NCBI RefSeq assembly: GCF_016905005.1
Contig: NZ_JADIKC010000007.1
Location: 62,001-126,000, forward strand
DNA: 64,000 nt
Direction: 5' to 3'
Source: Dyella kyungheensis
GTDB lineage: Bacteria > Pseudomonadota > Gammaproteobacteria > Xanthomonadales > Rhodanobacteraceae
Below the pieces are notes generated by a model, which was not told where the DNA came from, searched no databases, and saw only the letters and a list, made by a program, of their open reading frames with translations. Shown here piece by piece: positions 10,301-20,103 of the stretch; the first letter of the stretch is position 1; each line of letters begins with the position of its first letter. The position numbers and the translations under genes are program-made.

Positions 10301-13300
10301 TGAGCAGCGATCCCCTGCAATTGACCGCCAGCGGCATCTTCGACAATACCGCCGGCACCGTCGCCAGCAACGGTGCACTGCAACTGACGGCGCAGTCGCT
10401 GATCAATGCGGGCGGCACCATCACCGCTGCCGGCACGGGCGCCACGATGCTCAACGTCGCTCAACGCTTGGACAACACGAATGGCACGCTGGCCGCCATG
10501 GGCGCCACCACCGTGCAAGCCGGCGACCTGATAAACCAGGGCGGCACGCTGCAAGTATCCGGTGCCGCACTGACAGTGGCCGCCAACGGCTTGCTCGACA
10601 ACAGCCAGCACGGCGTCATCGCCAGCGATGGCGATCTGTCCCTCACGGCCGCCACGCTCGACAACACTCAGGGCACCATCTCCCAAACGGGGACTAGCTC
10701 CGCGTCGCAGCAGACCGGCAATGGCACGTTGAGCATCGATGCTGCCACGCTCAGCGGCCACGGCGGCACGCTGGTCAGCAACGGCACCTTGACGCTCACC
10801 GGTGATGCCATCGACCTCAGCGGCGGCACCACGCAAGCGCAGCACATCAGCGTCGACGGTGGCTCACTCAGCACGGCGGGCGGGTCGCTGATCGCGCTGA
10901 GTGGCGATGCGCTGCACGTGGCCTTGAGCGGTGCCTTCGACAACACCGCCGGTACCGTCGCCACCAACGGCGCGTTGCAACTCACCGCGCAGTCGCTGAC
11001 CAACATCGGCGGCACGCTCACCGCCGCCGGCAGCGATGCCACCGCGCTCAATATCGCCCAGCGCTTCGACAACACGCGCGGCACACTGGCCGCGATGGGT
11101 GCCACCACGGTGCAAGCGGGTGACCTGGTCAATCAGGGGGGCACGCTGCAAGCATCGGGCGCCTCACTGAGCGTGACCGTCACCGGTTTGCTCGACAACA
11201 GCCAACAAGGCGTGATCGCCAGTGATGGCGATCTCTCCCTTACCGCCGCCACGCTCGATAACACCCTGGGCAACATCCAGCACGCCGGTTCCGGCAATGC
11301 GATCATTCAGGCTGCCACCTTGAACGGCCATGGCGGCACCATCGTCAGCAATGGCACGCTCACGCTGACCGGCAGCACCACCGACCTCAGTGGCGGCACC
11401 ACGCAAGCCCAGCGCATCAGCGTCGATACCGGCAATCTCTCCACGGCCGGCGGCAACCTGGTCGCGCTGAGCACCGATCTTCTGCACCTCACCGCGCGCG
11501 GCGCCTTCGACAACAGCGCCGGCACCATCGCCACCAATGGCGCGTTGCAGCTCACCGCGCAATCGTTGAGCAACGCGAATGGCACGATCACCGCTGCTGG
11601 CGCCAATGCCACGACGGTCAACGTCGCTCAACGCTTCGACAACACGCACGGCACGCTGGCCGCCATGGGTGGCACCACCGTACAGGCCGGTGATCTGATC
11701 AATCAGGGCGGCACGCTGCAAGCAACCGGCGCCGCACTGAGCGTGACCGCCAGTGGCTTGCTCGACAACAGCCAGCAAGGCGTCATCGCCAGCGATGGCG
11801 ATCTGTCGCTCAGCGCCACCACGCTCGACAACACCCTGGGCAACATCCAGCACGCCGGAACAGGCAATACGACCATTCAGGCCGCCACCTTGAACGGCCA
11901 TGGCGGCACCATCGTCAGCAATGGCACGCTCACGCTGACCGGCACCACCACCGACCTCAGCGGCGGCACCACGCAGGCGCAGCGCATCAGCGTCGATACC
12001 GGCGATCTCTCCACCGCCGGTGGCCACCTGCTCGCGTTGAGCAGCAGTCCGTTGCAATTGACAGTACGGAACACTTTCGACAACACCGCAGGCTCCGTCG
12101 TTGGCAACGGCGCGATCGCGCTTGATGCCGGTGCGCTGAACAATCAGGGCGGCACGCTGGTTGCCGCCGGTAGCGACGCATCCAATTTGCTCGTCACCGG
12201 TCTGCTCGACAATACAGACGGCACGGTGTCGACGGCTGGCGCCACCACCCTGCACGCCGGTGCCTTCGACAACACCGGCGGCACGCTTCAGGCAGCAAGC
12301 AACGCCACGTTGACCCTCGGGGTCGACGGCCAGCTCACCAACGACAGCGGCAGCGTGCAGACCAACGGCGCCCTCGCTGTCACCGCCAGCGGCCTCAGCA
12401 ATCGCGGCGGAACGATGCAGGCCCAGCAAGCCGTCACCGCCACCGTTGGGAACACGCTGGACAACACCGCCGGCAGCATCATCGCAGCCGGCGATCTCAA
12501 CGTGCAGGCGCAGGCCCTGCTCAACCGGCAAACCGTCGGCAGCAACCCCACGCAGACCACGGGCCTGTATGGGCAAGGCGTGACGCTCGGCGCCGCGACG
12601 CTCGACAACACCCAGGGCCAAGTGCAGGCCCGCGATGCACTCACCATCACCGGCGGTACATTCACCAACGCTGGTGGTGTACTCGATGGCACCGGTGCGG
12701 TCAGCGTCACCGGCACGTCGCTTAACAACTCCGGCGGCCAGTTGATCCAGCGAGGAGACAGCGGCGCGCTCACCGTCAACCTTACCCAGGCGCTGGGCAA
12801 CACCACCGGCGGCATTATTGGCGCCGAAGGCACTGCATCGATCCACGCCGGCTCCATCGACAACAGCGGCGGCACCGTCTTTGCCCGCCATGACCTGACG
12901 ATCGCCAGCAACGGCAACCTGCTCAATCGCAACGGCGGCCAACTGCAGACCAATGGCGCCTTGACGCTTACCTCCCTAGGCACGTTCGACAACAGCGCCG
13001 GCAGCATCGATGCCACCGGCGCCGCCACCGTCAACGCCGGTTCAGTCAGCAACGTCGCGGGCCAAATCCTCGCTGGCAGCACCAGCAATGCCGCAGCCAG
13101 CTTGCACGTCACCACGGCCGGAACCCTCGACAACCGAGGCGGTACGCTCGGCAGTCGCGGCGGTGACGTCGTAGTCAGCACCACCGGCCTCAACAACAGC
13201 GGGGGCGGCACCGTCGTCGCCCAACACGATCTCAACCTGGATGCCCTCGGCACGCTCAACAACGCGGGCGGCACCATTTACGCCACCAACAACCTCAGCT

Positions 13301-16300
13301 TCCAGAACGGCAACGCCACGCTCGACAATACGGGCGGTCAATTCGGTGCCGGCAACACCGCCACGCTGAATCTCGCCGCGATCACCAACGCCAGCGGCGG
13401 CCATATCCAGGCCAGTACGGTGTGGCTCACCACGCCCACGCTCAACAACAACGGCGGCGAAGTGGATGGCACCAACGTGCATGCCACGCTGAGCGGCTTG
13501 AGCGGCATTGGGCGCATCTACGGCAGCCAGCTGCTGGACGCCCATATCACCGGCGACTACACGAACCTTGCCGGCCAGCGCCTGGAAAGCGATGGCGTGC
13601 TCAGCCTTACCGTCGACGGCACGCTGACCAACCAGGGCACGCTGCAAACATCCGGCGAACTCGACGTCACGGCCGCCAACATCATCAACACCAATGGCGC
13701 CGTGATCAACGCCAGCGCGGACAATGGAAGCGCCGTCGCACACATCACTGCCAGTGGCAGCATCGACAACCAGACCGGTGGCTCACTCGAAGGCGACACG
13801 CTCACGCTGCAAGGCCACGACGTCACCAACACCGGCAACATCACCGGCAACGCCATACGCATCGATGCGGCCACCCTCACCAACGGGGCGGACCTCGGTT
13901 CGGCAACCGACAACGCCGCCTATCAGAGTGGAATGATTGCCGCAGCCAATAGCCTGGCGGTGTATGTGAGCGACTCCCTGCTCAACCGCGACGCCACGCT
14001 GTTCTCCCAGGGCGATCTGTTGATTGCCGGTAACGACAGCGGCGCACGCAGTGGATCAGTCACCAACCTCTCTGGCGACATCGAAGCCGGCGGCAATCTG
14101 TCGCTGAGCGCGCAGCAGTTCACCAATGCGCGTCGTGTCATCGATACGGGTACCTTCACGCTCTCCGCCGCGGAGCAAGCGGCGAACTCGCAGAGCTCGA
14201 CCTCGCCGATGTATCTCTACGACGATTCGGCGACCGCCCATCAGGTGCCCAACATCGATCCCACGCAGGTGGTGAGCGCGGCCGAGATCGCCAAGGCGCA
14301 AAGCTACTGCACCGGACACGAAACCGACAGCACGCGCTGCGTGTTCTTTCAGTCGGGCAACCACAACGGCGCCCCGTCCAACTATCAGGGCACCAGCACC
14401 GACACGCTGCTGTCCGTCACCATGATCACCGCCGCCAGCGCCCAAAGCCGCCTGCAGGCCGGTGGCGACATCACGCTCGAAGGCTCCGTTCTCAACAGTG
14501 CCTCCGCCATCGCCGCCGGGCGTAACCTCACCATCAATGGTCAGGGTGGCAGCGCCAGCAGCGACAACGTGCAGAACATCGCCTGGGTGCCCACTGGGCT
14601 GGTGCAAACCACGCAAGCCGATCAGGTGCAGTCGCAGTACCTCATCGATAGTCCGCGTACATGGCTGCTGGGCGACTGGTGGACCTACGACAGCACCAGC
14701 AGCACCCAAAGCGTGGTGCTGGCGCCCGGCAGCGTGCCGGGCTGGATCACTTACGCGACCGGTGAGACTCTGGCCTCCACCATCACCGCCGGCGGCAGCC
14801 TGACCATCAACGGCGGCGACATCACCAATACCGTGGTGGGTCGCAATGGCAATGGCGCGACCGTCACCGTCGGCAATATCGCCGGCCCCGGCAGCCATAC
14901 GACGGGTCAAGCACACACTGCCCAAGCCGCCAGCGCCGGACCGGTGGACGGCGCACAGGCCGGTGCCGTGCAGGGCGCGGGCGATGTCAATCATGCGCAG
15001 GGACAAGCCATCGACGCGACGGGTGCCATCAACGGTGCCCAAGGACAGAGCATTCAAGGCGGCGCGGGCATTGGTACAACGCAGGGCCAGACGGTGCACG
15101 GTGGTGGCAACGCAGCGGGCGCCACCGCGCAAATGGTCGGCACCGCCAACGCGCCGTTGCCCGGTTACGTGGCGCCCAACAACGCCATGTATGCGCAGCA
15201 CGGCGATCCCAGCGCGCCTTTCCTGGTCACCACCGCACCGCGCTTCGCCAAGGGTCCGGTCACGAGTTCCGATTACCTGTTGAGCGCGCTGGGCGATGCC
15301 CCCGACACCACCCAGAAGCGCCTGGGCGACGGTTACTACGAGCAGAGCCTGGTGATGGACCAGATCCTCCAGCTCACCGGCCGCAAGACCCTCAACGGTG
15401 GCGACGCGATGTCGCAGTACACCGCCCTGATGAACGACGCAGCCGACCAAGCCTCGCAGCTTGGCTTGCAACTAGGCGCCCCGCTCACCAGCGCACAGAT
15501 TTCTTCGCTGTCCTCGGACATCGTGTGGCTGGTCGATCAGGTGGTCGATGGCCAGCATGTGCTGGTGCCGGTGGTGTATCTGTCCAAGGCCACCGCCGAT
15601 GCCCTGCAAAACAATGGCGCGCTGATCGCCGGCAACGACGTGAACATCCAGTCGTCGGGCACCGTGCGCAACGACGGCACCATCACCGGCACGCAAAGCA
15701 CCACCATCAGTGCCGATACGCTGATCAACCAGGGCGCGCTCAACGGCGGCCAGCAGCTCGCCATCGCCACGCGCGGCGACACCGTCAACGCGGGAACGCT
15801 GAGCGGTGGTGTCGTCAGCGTGCAGGCGGGGCGTGACCTGATCAACACGGGTTCGATCACTTCCGCTGGCGATATGGCGTTGATTGCCGGCCGTGACCTG
15901 ACGACGGGCGTGGCACCCATCCAGTCCGGCGGCAACCTCGCCATGGTCGCCGGTCGCGATCTCATCGCCACGGCATCGACCATCACCGCCGTCGGCAATG
16001 CATCGCTGATCGCCGGCAACAACCTCACCCTCGACGCCACCGGCCGCACGACGCGCACGCAAAGCGGCCAGACCGTGCAGGAGAACCTCACCCACAGCGT
16101 CACCAGCATCAGCGCAGGCGGCAACCTCGCGTTGGCGGCTGGCAACGATCTGCTCAGCCAGGGCACACAGCTCAAAGCAGGCAATCAGCTGGGTCTGGCC
16201 GCCGGCCACGACATGACGCTCAACGCGGTGACCGATAGCCAGAGCGTGACCAGCAAGACCGCATCGGGTCACACCGTCACCAATACCTCCACCATGGACG

Positions 16301-19300
16301 AGACGCTGCGAGGCACCACGCTAAGTGGCGCCAACGGCGTAGCCGCCACGGCCGGCCATGACCTCACTGCCACCGCCGCCACGTTCACCAGCGCCAACGG
16401 CAACATAGCCCTGGGCGCAGGCAACGACCTCACGCTCAACGCCGGCAGCGAAACCCACACCAGCACCGTCGACACCAAGACCACCAGCGGCAACTGGAAC
16501 TCGCACAGCACCACGCGCACTCACGACAGCGTCAGCGACACCGACGCGGTGGGCACGGCGATCAGTGGCAATGCGGTGACACTCACCGCGGGCCGCGATC
16601 TCACCGCGCAAGCCGCGCAGGTCCAGGCCAACGGTGCGATCTACGTCGCCGCCGGCAACGACGTCAACCTGACCGATGCGCACGACGTGCACAGCGAAGA
16701 GCACGACGTCAGCAAGACCTCCTCGCGCACGTTCAACACCAACGTGCTCGACCCCCGCTTCGGCAACGTCGACCCGGACAAGCGCAGCAGCAACAGCACG
16801 CAAAGCATCACGCAATCCACCAGCGTGGGCACGCTGCTCTCGGGCGACAGCGTGACGGTTGCCGCAGGCCACGACCTCACCGGCACCAACGCGCAAGTCG
16901 TAGGCACCCACGACGTGGTGATGGCAGCCGGCAACAACCTAACCCTCAATGCCGGCCAGAACACCTACACCGAAACCGACACGGCCGGTAAGAGCCACAC
17001 GGGCGTGATGAACGGCGGTGGCTTGAGTGTGATGGCGGGCAAGCAAAGTAGTAAAAGCACTACTACCGTCAATGAAACGAGCTATACCGGCAGCCTGGTG
17101 GGCAGCGTCGATGGCAGCGTGACGATGAGTGCCGGCAACAACGTGCATATCACCGGCAGCGACGTGCTCAGCCAGACCGGCACAACCATCGTTGGCAAGA
17201 ATGTCACCATCGATGCGGCGGTGGGCACCACCGACATCACCCAAACCCAGAAGCAAAGCAGCGCAGGCATCCACCTCGGCCTCACCGGCGGTGCAGCTAC
17301 CGTCGCCAACACTGTAGTCGGCGATGCACACGGCGCCAGTCATACCACCGACAAGCGCGTGCAAGCGCTATACGCGGCACAGGCCACACAAGCGCTGTTC
17401 TCACCCGGCGCTGGCAACGCAATGGGGTTGAATGGCCAAACGGGGGCGCAAGCCATCAGCCAGGCCGCACAAGGCAACACCCAGGGAATCTCCTTGCGTA
17501 TCGGCCTGGGTGCCAGCAGCGCGACCAACACCGAGACCACCCACGACGACACCGCTTACGGCAGCACCATCCACAGCAACGGTAACGTCACCATCGCTGC
17601 CACGGGCGGCGACCTCAATGTCATTGGCAGTCAGATCAGTGGCAACAACGTCGCCCTCGCGGCAGCCAACAATCTCAACCTGCTCAGCCAGGCCGAACAG
17701 CACTCCGACAAAAGCGACAGCCACAACAGCAGCGGCGAGGTGGGCATCAGCATTGGCCAAACCACCGGCATCTATCTCACCGTCGCCGCCGGGCAAGCCC
17801 AAGGACACGGCAACGGCACCACGCACGCTGATACCAGCGTCAACGCCAGCGACACCTTGAGCCTGATCAGCGGCGGCGACACCAACATCATCGGCGCCCA
17901 AGCCAAGGGCAACACGGTGCTGGGCAACATCGGCGGCAATCTCAATATCGCCAGTGAGCAGGACACCAACGACTACGCCAACCATAGCGTGCAGGCGGGC
18001 CTCACGCTGGTGTACGGCTGGAGCACGGGTGGCGTGGGTGTCAGTGGCTCGCTGGCGGCCAGCCAGGCCAAGAGCAACTACGCCAGCGTCAACGATGTCA
18101 GTGGCATCGGCGCGGGCATCGGCGGCTTCGACATCCACGTCAACGGCAGTACCGATCTGAAGGGCGGCGTGATCGCAAGCACGGCTGATGCCTCAAAGAA
18201 CCTGCTCGACACGGGCTCGCTGACGTTCAGCGATATCCAGAACAAGGCCAGCTATAGCAGCGAAAGCATCAGCATTGGCGGCGGTATGGGTACATCGGGC
18301 GGCGGCATCAACGGTGGCATCGGCATCCCCCAACACGACAGCGAAAGCAGCACCACTCAAGCCGGCATCGCCAACGGCACGATCGTCACCCGCAACGGCA
18401 ACACCGATCTGAGTGGCTTGGATCGCAATCCCACACTGGACAATCAGGCGCTCAAGACAATCTTTGATGCGCAGAAGGTACAGGACAACCAGCAGGCCGG
18501 AATGCTTGCTGGGCAGGTGGGCATGACTGCCACCGGTGATCTTGCCACTTACATGGCGAATCACGCGACCACCGACGCCGAAAAGGCAGCGTGGAGTGAT
18601 GGCGGCACCAACAAAGTGCTCTTGCACGGATTGGTCGGCGCGGCGACGGCCGCACTGGGTGGCGGCGATCCACTGCAGGGGGCAACGGGTGCCGCAGCGA
18701 GCGAAGCCGCGAGCATCGCCATGCAGAACTACCTGATCCAGCAGGGCCTCAATCCGACCGACCCGCTCTTCAACACGCTAATGCAGCTGGGCAGCACCGC
18801 AATCGGTGGTGCGGTCGGAGGCGGTGCGGGTGCATCCACCGCACTACAGGGTGATCAGTTCAATCGGCAGCTGCACCCGAGCGAGATCAGCTGGATCAAC
18901 AGCCACGCCAAAGACTTCGCCAGTCAGCAATGCGATTGCGATCCTAGCGCCGATCAAATCAATGCCGCGACGAAGCAGTTGGCGCAGCAGGCGGCCCGTC
19001 AAACCGATGTGCTTTGGGCCGCTGCCCTACCGGGCGACGACAGCGCCGCCCGCCAATACCTGGCGGGTGCGCAAGGCACTTTCACCAATACGCTGGGCAA
19101 CGCGCAGCAACTATTCACGGTGGAAGGTAACCAGTTCCTGCAGCCGATGATGTATCTGCCCGATGCCAGCGCCAACCGTGGCTTCTATCAGCAATACGTG
19201 CAGCCGGGCGCGGGCAGCGTCAACACGAACCTGCAGGTGATGTTGGCGCAAGCAGGCGTCAACGCGTACTTGAACCAGGGCCAGACCGCGTGGAATGCCG

Positions 19301-20103
19301 TCACCGGAGCGATTGCTGGCATCGGTGGCGCCATCTTGCATCCGGTGGATACGTTCAACGCGGCGGGACAGGGCCTTGGCGACAGTGCCGCCTATGCCCT
19401 CAACTCTGGAATGGTGAACGGTCAGCTGCAGGCGGTGTACGGGCAGGATGTCAGCGGCGCCACTGCGACCTTGGCGACCCTCAATTCGTCTTTAACCCTG
19501 ATCGGTGCCACCGGCGCGGGTAAAGGTGCTGCTGCAGTAATCGAAGGAGCTGCCAAATCGGCCGCCGTCGATGCTATAACCGCAGCGGTTCGCGCAGGCT
19601 GGAGCGGCGATGCGGCGGGGCTGGAGCAGTTCACACGGAGCATTGTTGGCAATGTCGGTACAGTCAACCGTTTCTTAAGCGCGGATGCGGTCAACGCAAC
19701 GATGGACACTTACAACTGGTCACCTGCGTGGCAATCCGGAACAATGGTGGCCGATGCCACGCTCAAACCGGGAACGGTGGTGAACATGGTGGTTGATAAG
19801 GCCACCTATGAAGCCCTTACGACGCCAGGGGCTGATACCAGCAGGGCATTTGGTGGATGGGCGACCTTTGACGATGTGTCAAATCAAGCATACGCCCGCA
19901 ACCAATTGGCCATCACGTCTGACATGAAGGCAGACGCAAGTTACGTGATTCAAGTCGAGGTCACGAAACCTATTGATGTGCAGATTGGCGTTGTCGGCGA
20001 ACAACCGGGTGCTGCGGGCGGTGGTAATCAGTTGCACTTCAACCTTCCGCCAGGCCAGAGAGCTGAGACATTCAAATTTGTTGGCGGTGAGGAGTTGCAT
20101 TGA
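7399..20103 (+). CDS. Giant two-partner secreted adhesin/toxin (TpsA, filamentous haemagglutinin / CdiA-like)
   Basis: 4234 residues from ATG 7399 (ribosome site AAGGA at 7386-7390; the reading from 7366 only adds 11 residues). The N-terminus MNKHLYRIVFNHALGLF is an extended signal peptide region (ESPR). The TPS secretion domain follows at about 65-260, with NPAGISCDGCG near residue 176. A long beta-helical shaft follows, including five 190-residue repeats (about 729-1690) and haemagglutinin-type repeats to about 3640. A pretoxin-like region holds FNRQLHPSE near 3822 but no VENN motif. The last 200 residues differ in composition and appear to be the effector domain. The stop overlaps the next gene by one base. 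By analogy with CdiBAI it should deliver a C-terminal toxin to neighbouring cells. Confidence 0.93.
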   Translation: MNKHLYRIVFNHALGLFQAVSELVRRPGRGASASDGIVAAAVRPVSLSLWIAFGWIGLASVATAGQIASDPNAPGNQRPTVMGSPNVAPVINITTPSKAGVSRNTYSDFNVDDTGAVLNNSRTNTTTQLAGSVAGNPWLATGTAKIILNEVTGPNPSALNGYIEVAGDRAQVIVANPAGISCDGCGVINANRFTLTTGTPMLTNGALDGYRVTGGTIQINGKGLDASRADYADIIARAVQVNGGIWAPQLQVTTGTNQVNVDQSQVTAIAASGEKPTLALDVSALGGMYANKIVLLGTENGVGARNAGTIGASAGDLVVTQDGRLENTGNLQSQANTQIAATGGVTNAGTISASRELDLTTPADIDNSNGNINAARIAVDAASLRNAGGTIAQTGSQGMTLNAGALSNRNGGRIGATEPATDDGGSTSTPSGGNDGSSTGGSNNSAGSSGGAPAGGTGTPTTPIAPLADGVLHISGLLDNDGGRINAAAGFDLASSTGLANDGGQLELRQLTLSGGDLSNRGGTLTIDGASTIHANQITNDSGTLSFAQAAAIDAQGLSNRSGTFTLADTAPMTLSVAGTLDNTGGTLATNAASFALNAGTLTNQGGVIEHAGTDGLSIRTDALDGAGGKILTAGAVSLAAGAVNHQNATLSATQVTLDATSLDNRGGIISASGAGANALQVTGAFDNSDGGTIQTNGDLALSAATFGNAHGTVQQSGTGTLSVHADTLNGAGGTLASNGALTLAGNAIDLSQASTVANTLAIDAGTLSTAGGSLQAAATDALNVRASGTWDNTGGTVVSNGALNIQAAALNNTQGTLSAAGTGTTQVTVTNAFTNSHGILAANGATTVQAGDLINQGGTLQAANAPLSVTASGLLDNSLQGLLASGGDLSLTATTLDNTQGVVQHTGQGNATIRAAALNGHGGTIVSNGTLTLTGSTTDLSGGTTQAQHISVDTGNLSTAGGSLVALSSDPLQLTASGIFDNTAGTVASNGALQLTAQSLINAGGTITAAGTGATMLNVAQRLDNTNGTLAAMGATTVQAGDLINQGGTLQVSGAALTVAANGLLDNSQHGVIASDGDLSLTAATLDNTQGTISQTGTSSASQQTGNGTLSIDAATLSGHGGTLVSNGTLTLTGDAIDLSGGTTQAQHISVDGGSLSTAGGSLIALSGDALHVALSGAFDNTAGTVATNGALQLTAQSLTNIGGTLTAAGSDATALNIAQRFDNTRGTLAAMGATTVQAGDLVNQGGTLQASGASLSVTVTGLLDNSQQGVIASDGDLSLTAATLDNTLGNIQHAGSGNAIIQAATLNGHGGTIVSNGTLTLTGSTTDLSGGTTQAQRISVDTGNLSTAGGNLVALSTDLLHLTARGAFDNSAGTIATNGALQLTAQSLSNANGTITAAGANATTVNVAQRFDNTHGTLAAMGGTTVQAGDLINQGGTLQATGAALSVTASGLLDNSQQGVIASDGDLSLSATTLDNTLGNIQHAGTGNTTIQAATLNGHGGTIVSNGTLTLTGTTTDLSGGTTQAQRISVDTGDLSTAGGHLLALSSSPLQLTVRNTFDNTAGSVVGNGAIALDAGALNNQGGTLVAAGSDASNLLVTGLLDNTDGTVSTAGATTLHAGAFDNTGGTLQAASNATLTLGVDGQLTNDSGSVQTNGALAVTASGLSNRGGTMQAQQAVTATVGNTLDNTAGSIIAAGDLNVQAQALLNRQTVGSNPTQTTGLYGQGVTLGAATLDNTQGQVQARDALTITGGTFTNAGGVLDGTGAVSVTGTSLNNSGGQLIQRGDSGALTVNLTQALGNTTGGIIGAEGTASIHAGSIDNSGGTVFARHDLTIASNGNLLNRNGGQLQTNGALTLTSLGTFDNSAGSIDATGAATVNAGSVSNVAGQILAGSTSNAAASLHVTTAGTLDNRGGTLGSRGGDVVVSTTGLNNSGGGTVVAQHDLNLDALGTLNNAGGTIYATNNLSFQNGNATLDNTGGQFGAGNTATLNLAAITNASGGHIQASTVWLTTPTLNNNGGEVDGTNVHATLSGLSGIGRIYGSQLLDAHITGDYTNLAGQRLESDGVLSLTVDGTLTNQGTLQTSGELDVTAANIINTNGAVINASADNGSAVAHITASGSIDNQTGGSLEGDTLTLQGHDVTNTGNITGNAIRIDAATLTNGADLGSATDNAAYQSGMIAAANSLAVYVSDSLLNRDATLFSQGDLLIAGNDSGARSGSVTNLSGDIEAGGNLSLSAQQFTNARRVIDTGTFTLSAAEQAANSQSSTSPMYLYDDSATAHQVPNIDPTQVVSAAEIAKAQSYCTGHETDSTRCVFFQSGNHNGAPSNYQGTSTDTLLSVTMITAASAQSRLQAGGDITLEGSVLNSASAIAAGRNLTINGQGGSASSDNVQNIAWVPTGLVQTTQADQVQSQYLIDSPRTWLLGDWWTYDSTSSTQSVVLAPGSVPGWITYATGETLASTITAGGSLTINGGDITNTVVGRNGNGATVTVGNIAGPGSHTTGQAHTAQAASAGPVDGAQAGAVQGAGDVNHAQGQAIDATGAINGAQGQSIQGGAGIGTTQGQTVHGGGNAAGATAQMVGTANAPLPGYVAPNNAMYAQHGDPSAPFLVTTAPRFAKGPVTSSDYLLSALGDAPDTTQKRLGDGYYEQSLVMDQILQLTGRKTLNGGDAMSQYTALMNDAADQASQLGLQLGAPLTSAQISSLSSDIVWLVDQVVDGQHVLVPVVYLSKATADALQNNGALIAGNDVNIQSSGTVRNDGTITGTQSTTISADTLINQGALNGGQQLAIATRGDTVNAGTLSGGVVSVQAGRDLINTGSITSAGDMALIAGRDLTTGVAPIQSGGNLAMVAGRDLIATASTITAVGNASLIAGNNLTLDATGRTTRTQSGQTVQENLTHSVTSISAGGNLALAAGNDLLSQGTQLKAGNQLGLAAGHDMTLNAVTDSQSVTSKTASGHTVTNTSTMDETLRGTTLSGANGVAATAGHDLTATAATFTSANGNIALGAGNDLTLNAGSETHTSTVDTKTTSGNWNSHSTTRTHDSVSDTDAVGTAISGNAVTLTAGRDLTAQAAQVQANGAIYVAAGNDVNLTDAHDVHSEEHDVSKTSSRTFNTNVLDPRFGNVDPDKRSSNSTQSITQSTSVGTLLSGDSVTVAAGHDLTGTNAQVVGTHDVVMAAGNNLTLNAGQNTYTETDTAGKSHTGVMNGGGLSVMAGKQSSKSTTTVNETSYTGSLVGSVDGSVTMSAGNNVHITGSDVLSQTGTTIVGKNVTIDAAVGTTDITQTQKQSSAGIHLGLTGGAATVANTVVGDAHGASHTTDKRVQALYAAQATQALFSPGAGNAMGLNGQTGAQAISQAAQGNTQGISLRIGLGASSATNTETTHDDTAYGSTIHSNGNVTIAATGGDLNVIGSQISGNNVALAAANNLNLLSQAEQHSDKSDSHNSSGEVGISIGQTTGIYLTVAAGQAQGHGNGTTHADTSVNASDTLSLISGGDTNIIGAQAKGNTVLGNIGGNLNIASEQDTNDYANHSVQAGLTLVYGWSTGGVGVSGSLAASQAKSNYASVNDVSGIGAGIGGFDIHVNGSTDLKGGVIASTADASKNLLDTGSLTFSDIQNKASYSSESISIGGGMGTSGGGINGGIGIPQHDSESSTTQAGIANGTIVTRNGNTDLSGLDRNPTLDNQALKTIFDAQKVQDNQQAGMLAGQVGMTATGDLATYMANHATTDAEKAAWSDGGTNKVLLHGLVGAATAALGGGDPLQGATGAAASEAASIAMQNYLIQQGLNPTDPLFNTLMQLGSTAIGGAVGGGAGASTALQGDQFNRQLHPSEISWINSHAKDFASQQCDCDPSADQINAATKQLAQQAARQTDVLWAAALPGDDSAARQYLAGAQGTFTNTLGNAQQLFTVEGNQFLQPMMYLPDASANRGFYQQYVQPGAGSVNTNLQVMLAQAGVNAYLNQGQTAWNAVTGAIAGIGGAILHPVDTFNAAGQGLGDSAAYALNSGMVNGQLQAVYGQDVSGATATLATLNSSLTLIGATGAGKGAAAVIEGAAKSAAVDAITAAVRAGWSGDAAGLEQFTRSIVGNVGTVNRFLSADAVNATMDTYNWSPAWQSGTMVADATLKPGTVVNMVVDKATYEALTTPGADTSRAFGGWATFDDVSNQAYARNQLAITSDMKADASYVIQVEVTKPIDVQIGVVGEQPGAAGGGNQLHFNLPPGQRAETFKFVGGEELH
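9583..12460 (+). repeat. 570-bp tandem repeats inside tpsA
   Basis: The segment beginning with codons for LNGxGGT recurs at 9583, 10153, 10750, 11320 and 11890, a spacing of 570, 597, 570 and 570 bp (190 codons). The third unit carries a 27-nt in-frame insertion. The last two full units are nearly identical at nucleotide level, while the first is more diverged. The repeats encode shaft modules of the adhesin and could change number by recombination or cause assembly collapse. Confidence 0.85.

Noticed and set aside
7543-10845. 1100-residue minus-strand frame inside tpsA
   Set aside because: Antisense shadow of the repetitive, high-GC adhesin; low-complexity Val/Gly/Ala/Arg text.
9583-12460. 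CRISPR-like array
   Set aside because: Repeats are 570 bp, in frame and within a gene; no short repeats with unique spacers or cas genes.
11164-12942. 592-residue minus-strand frame inside tpsA
   Set aside because: Same shadow effect; follows the 570-bp repeat structure of tpsA.
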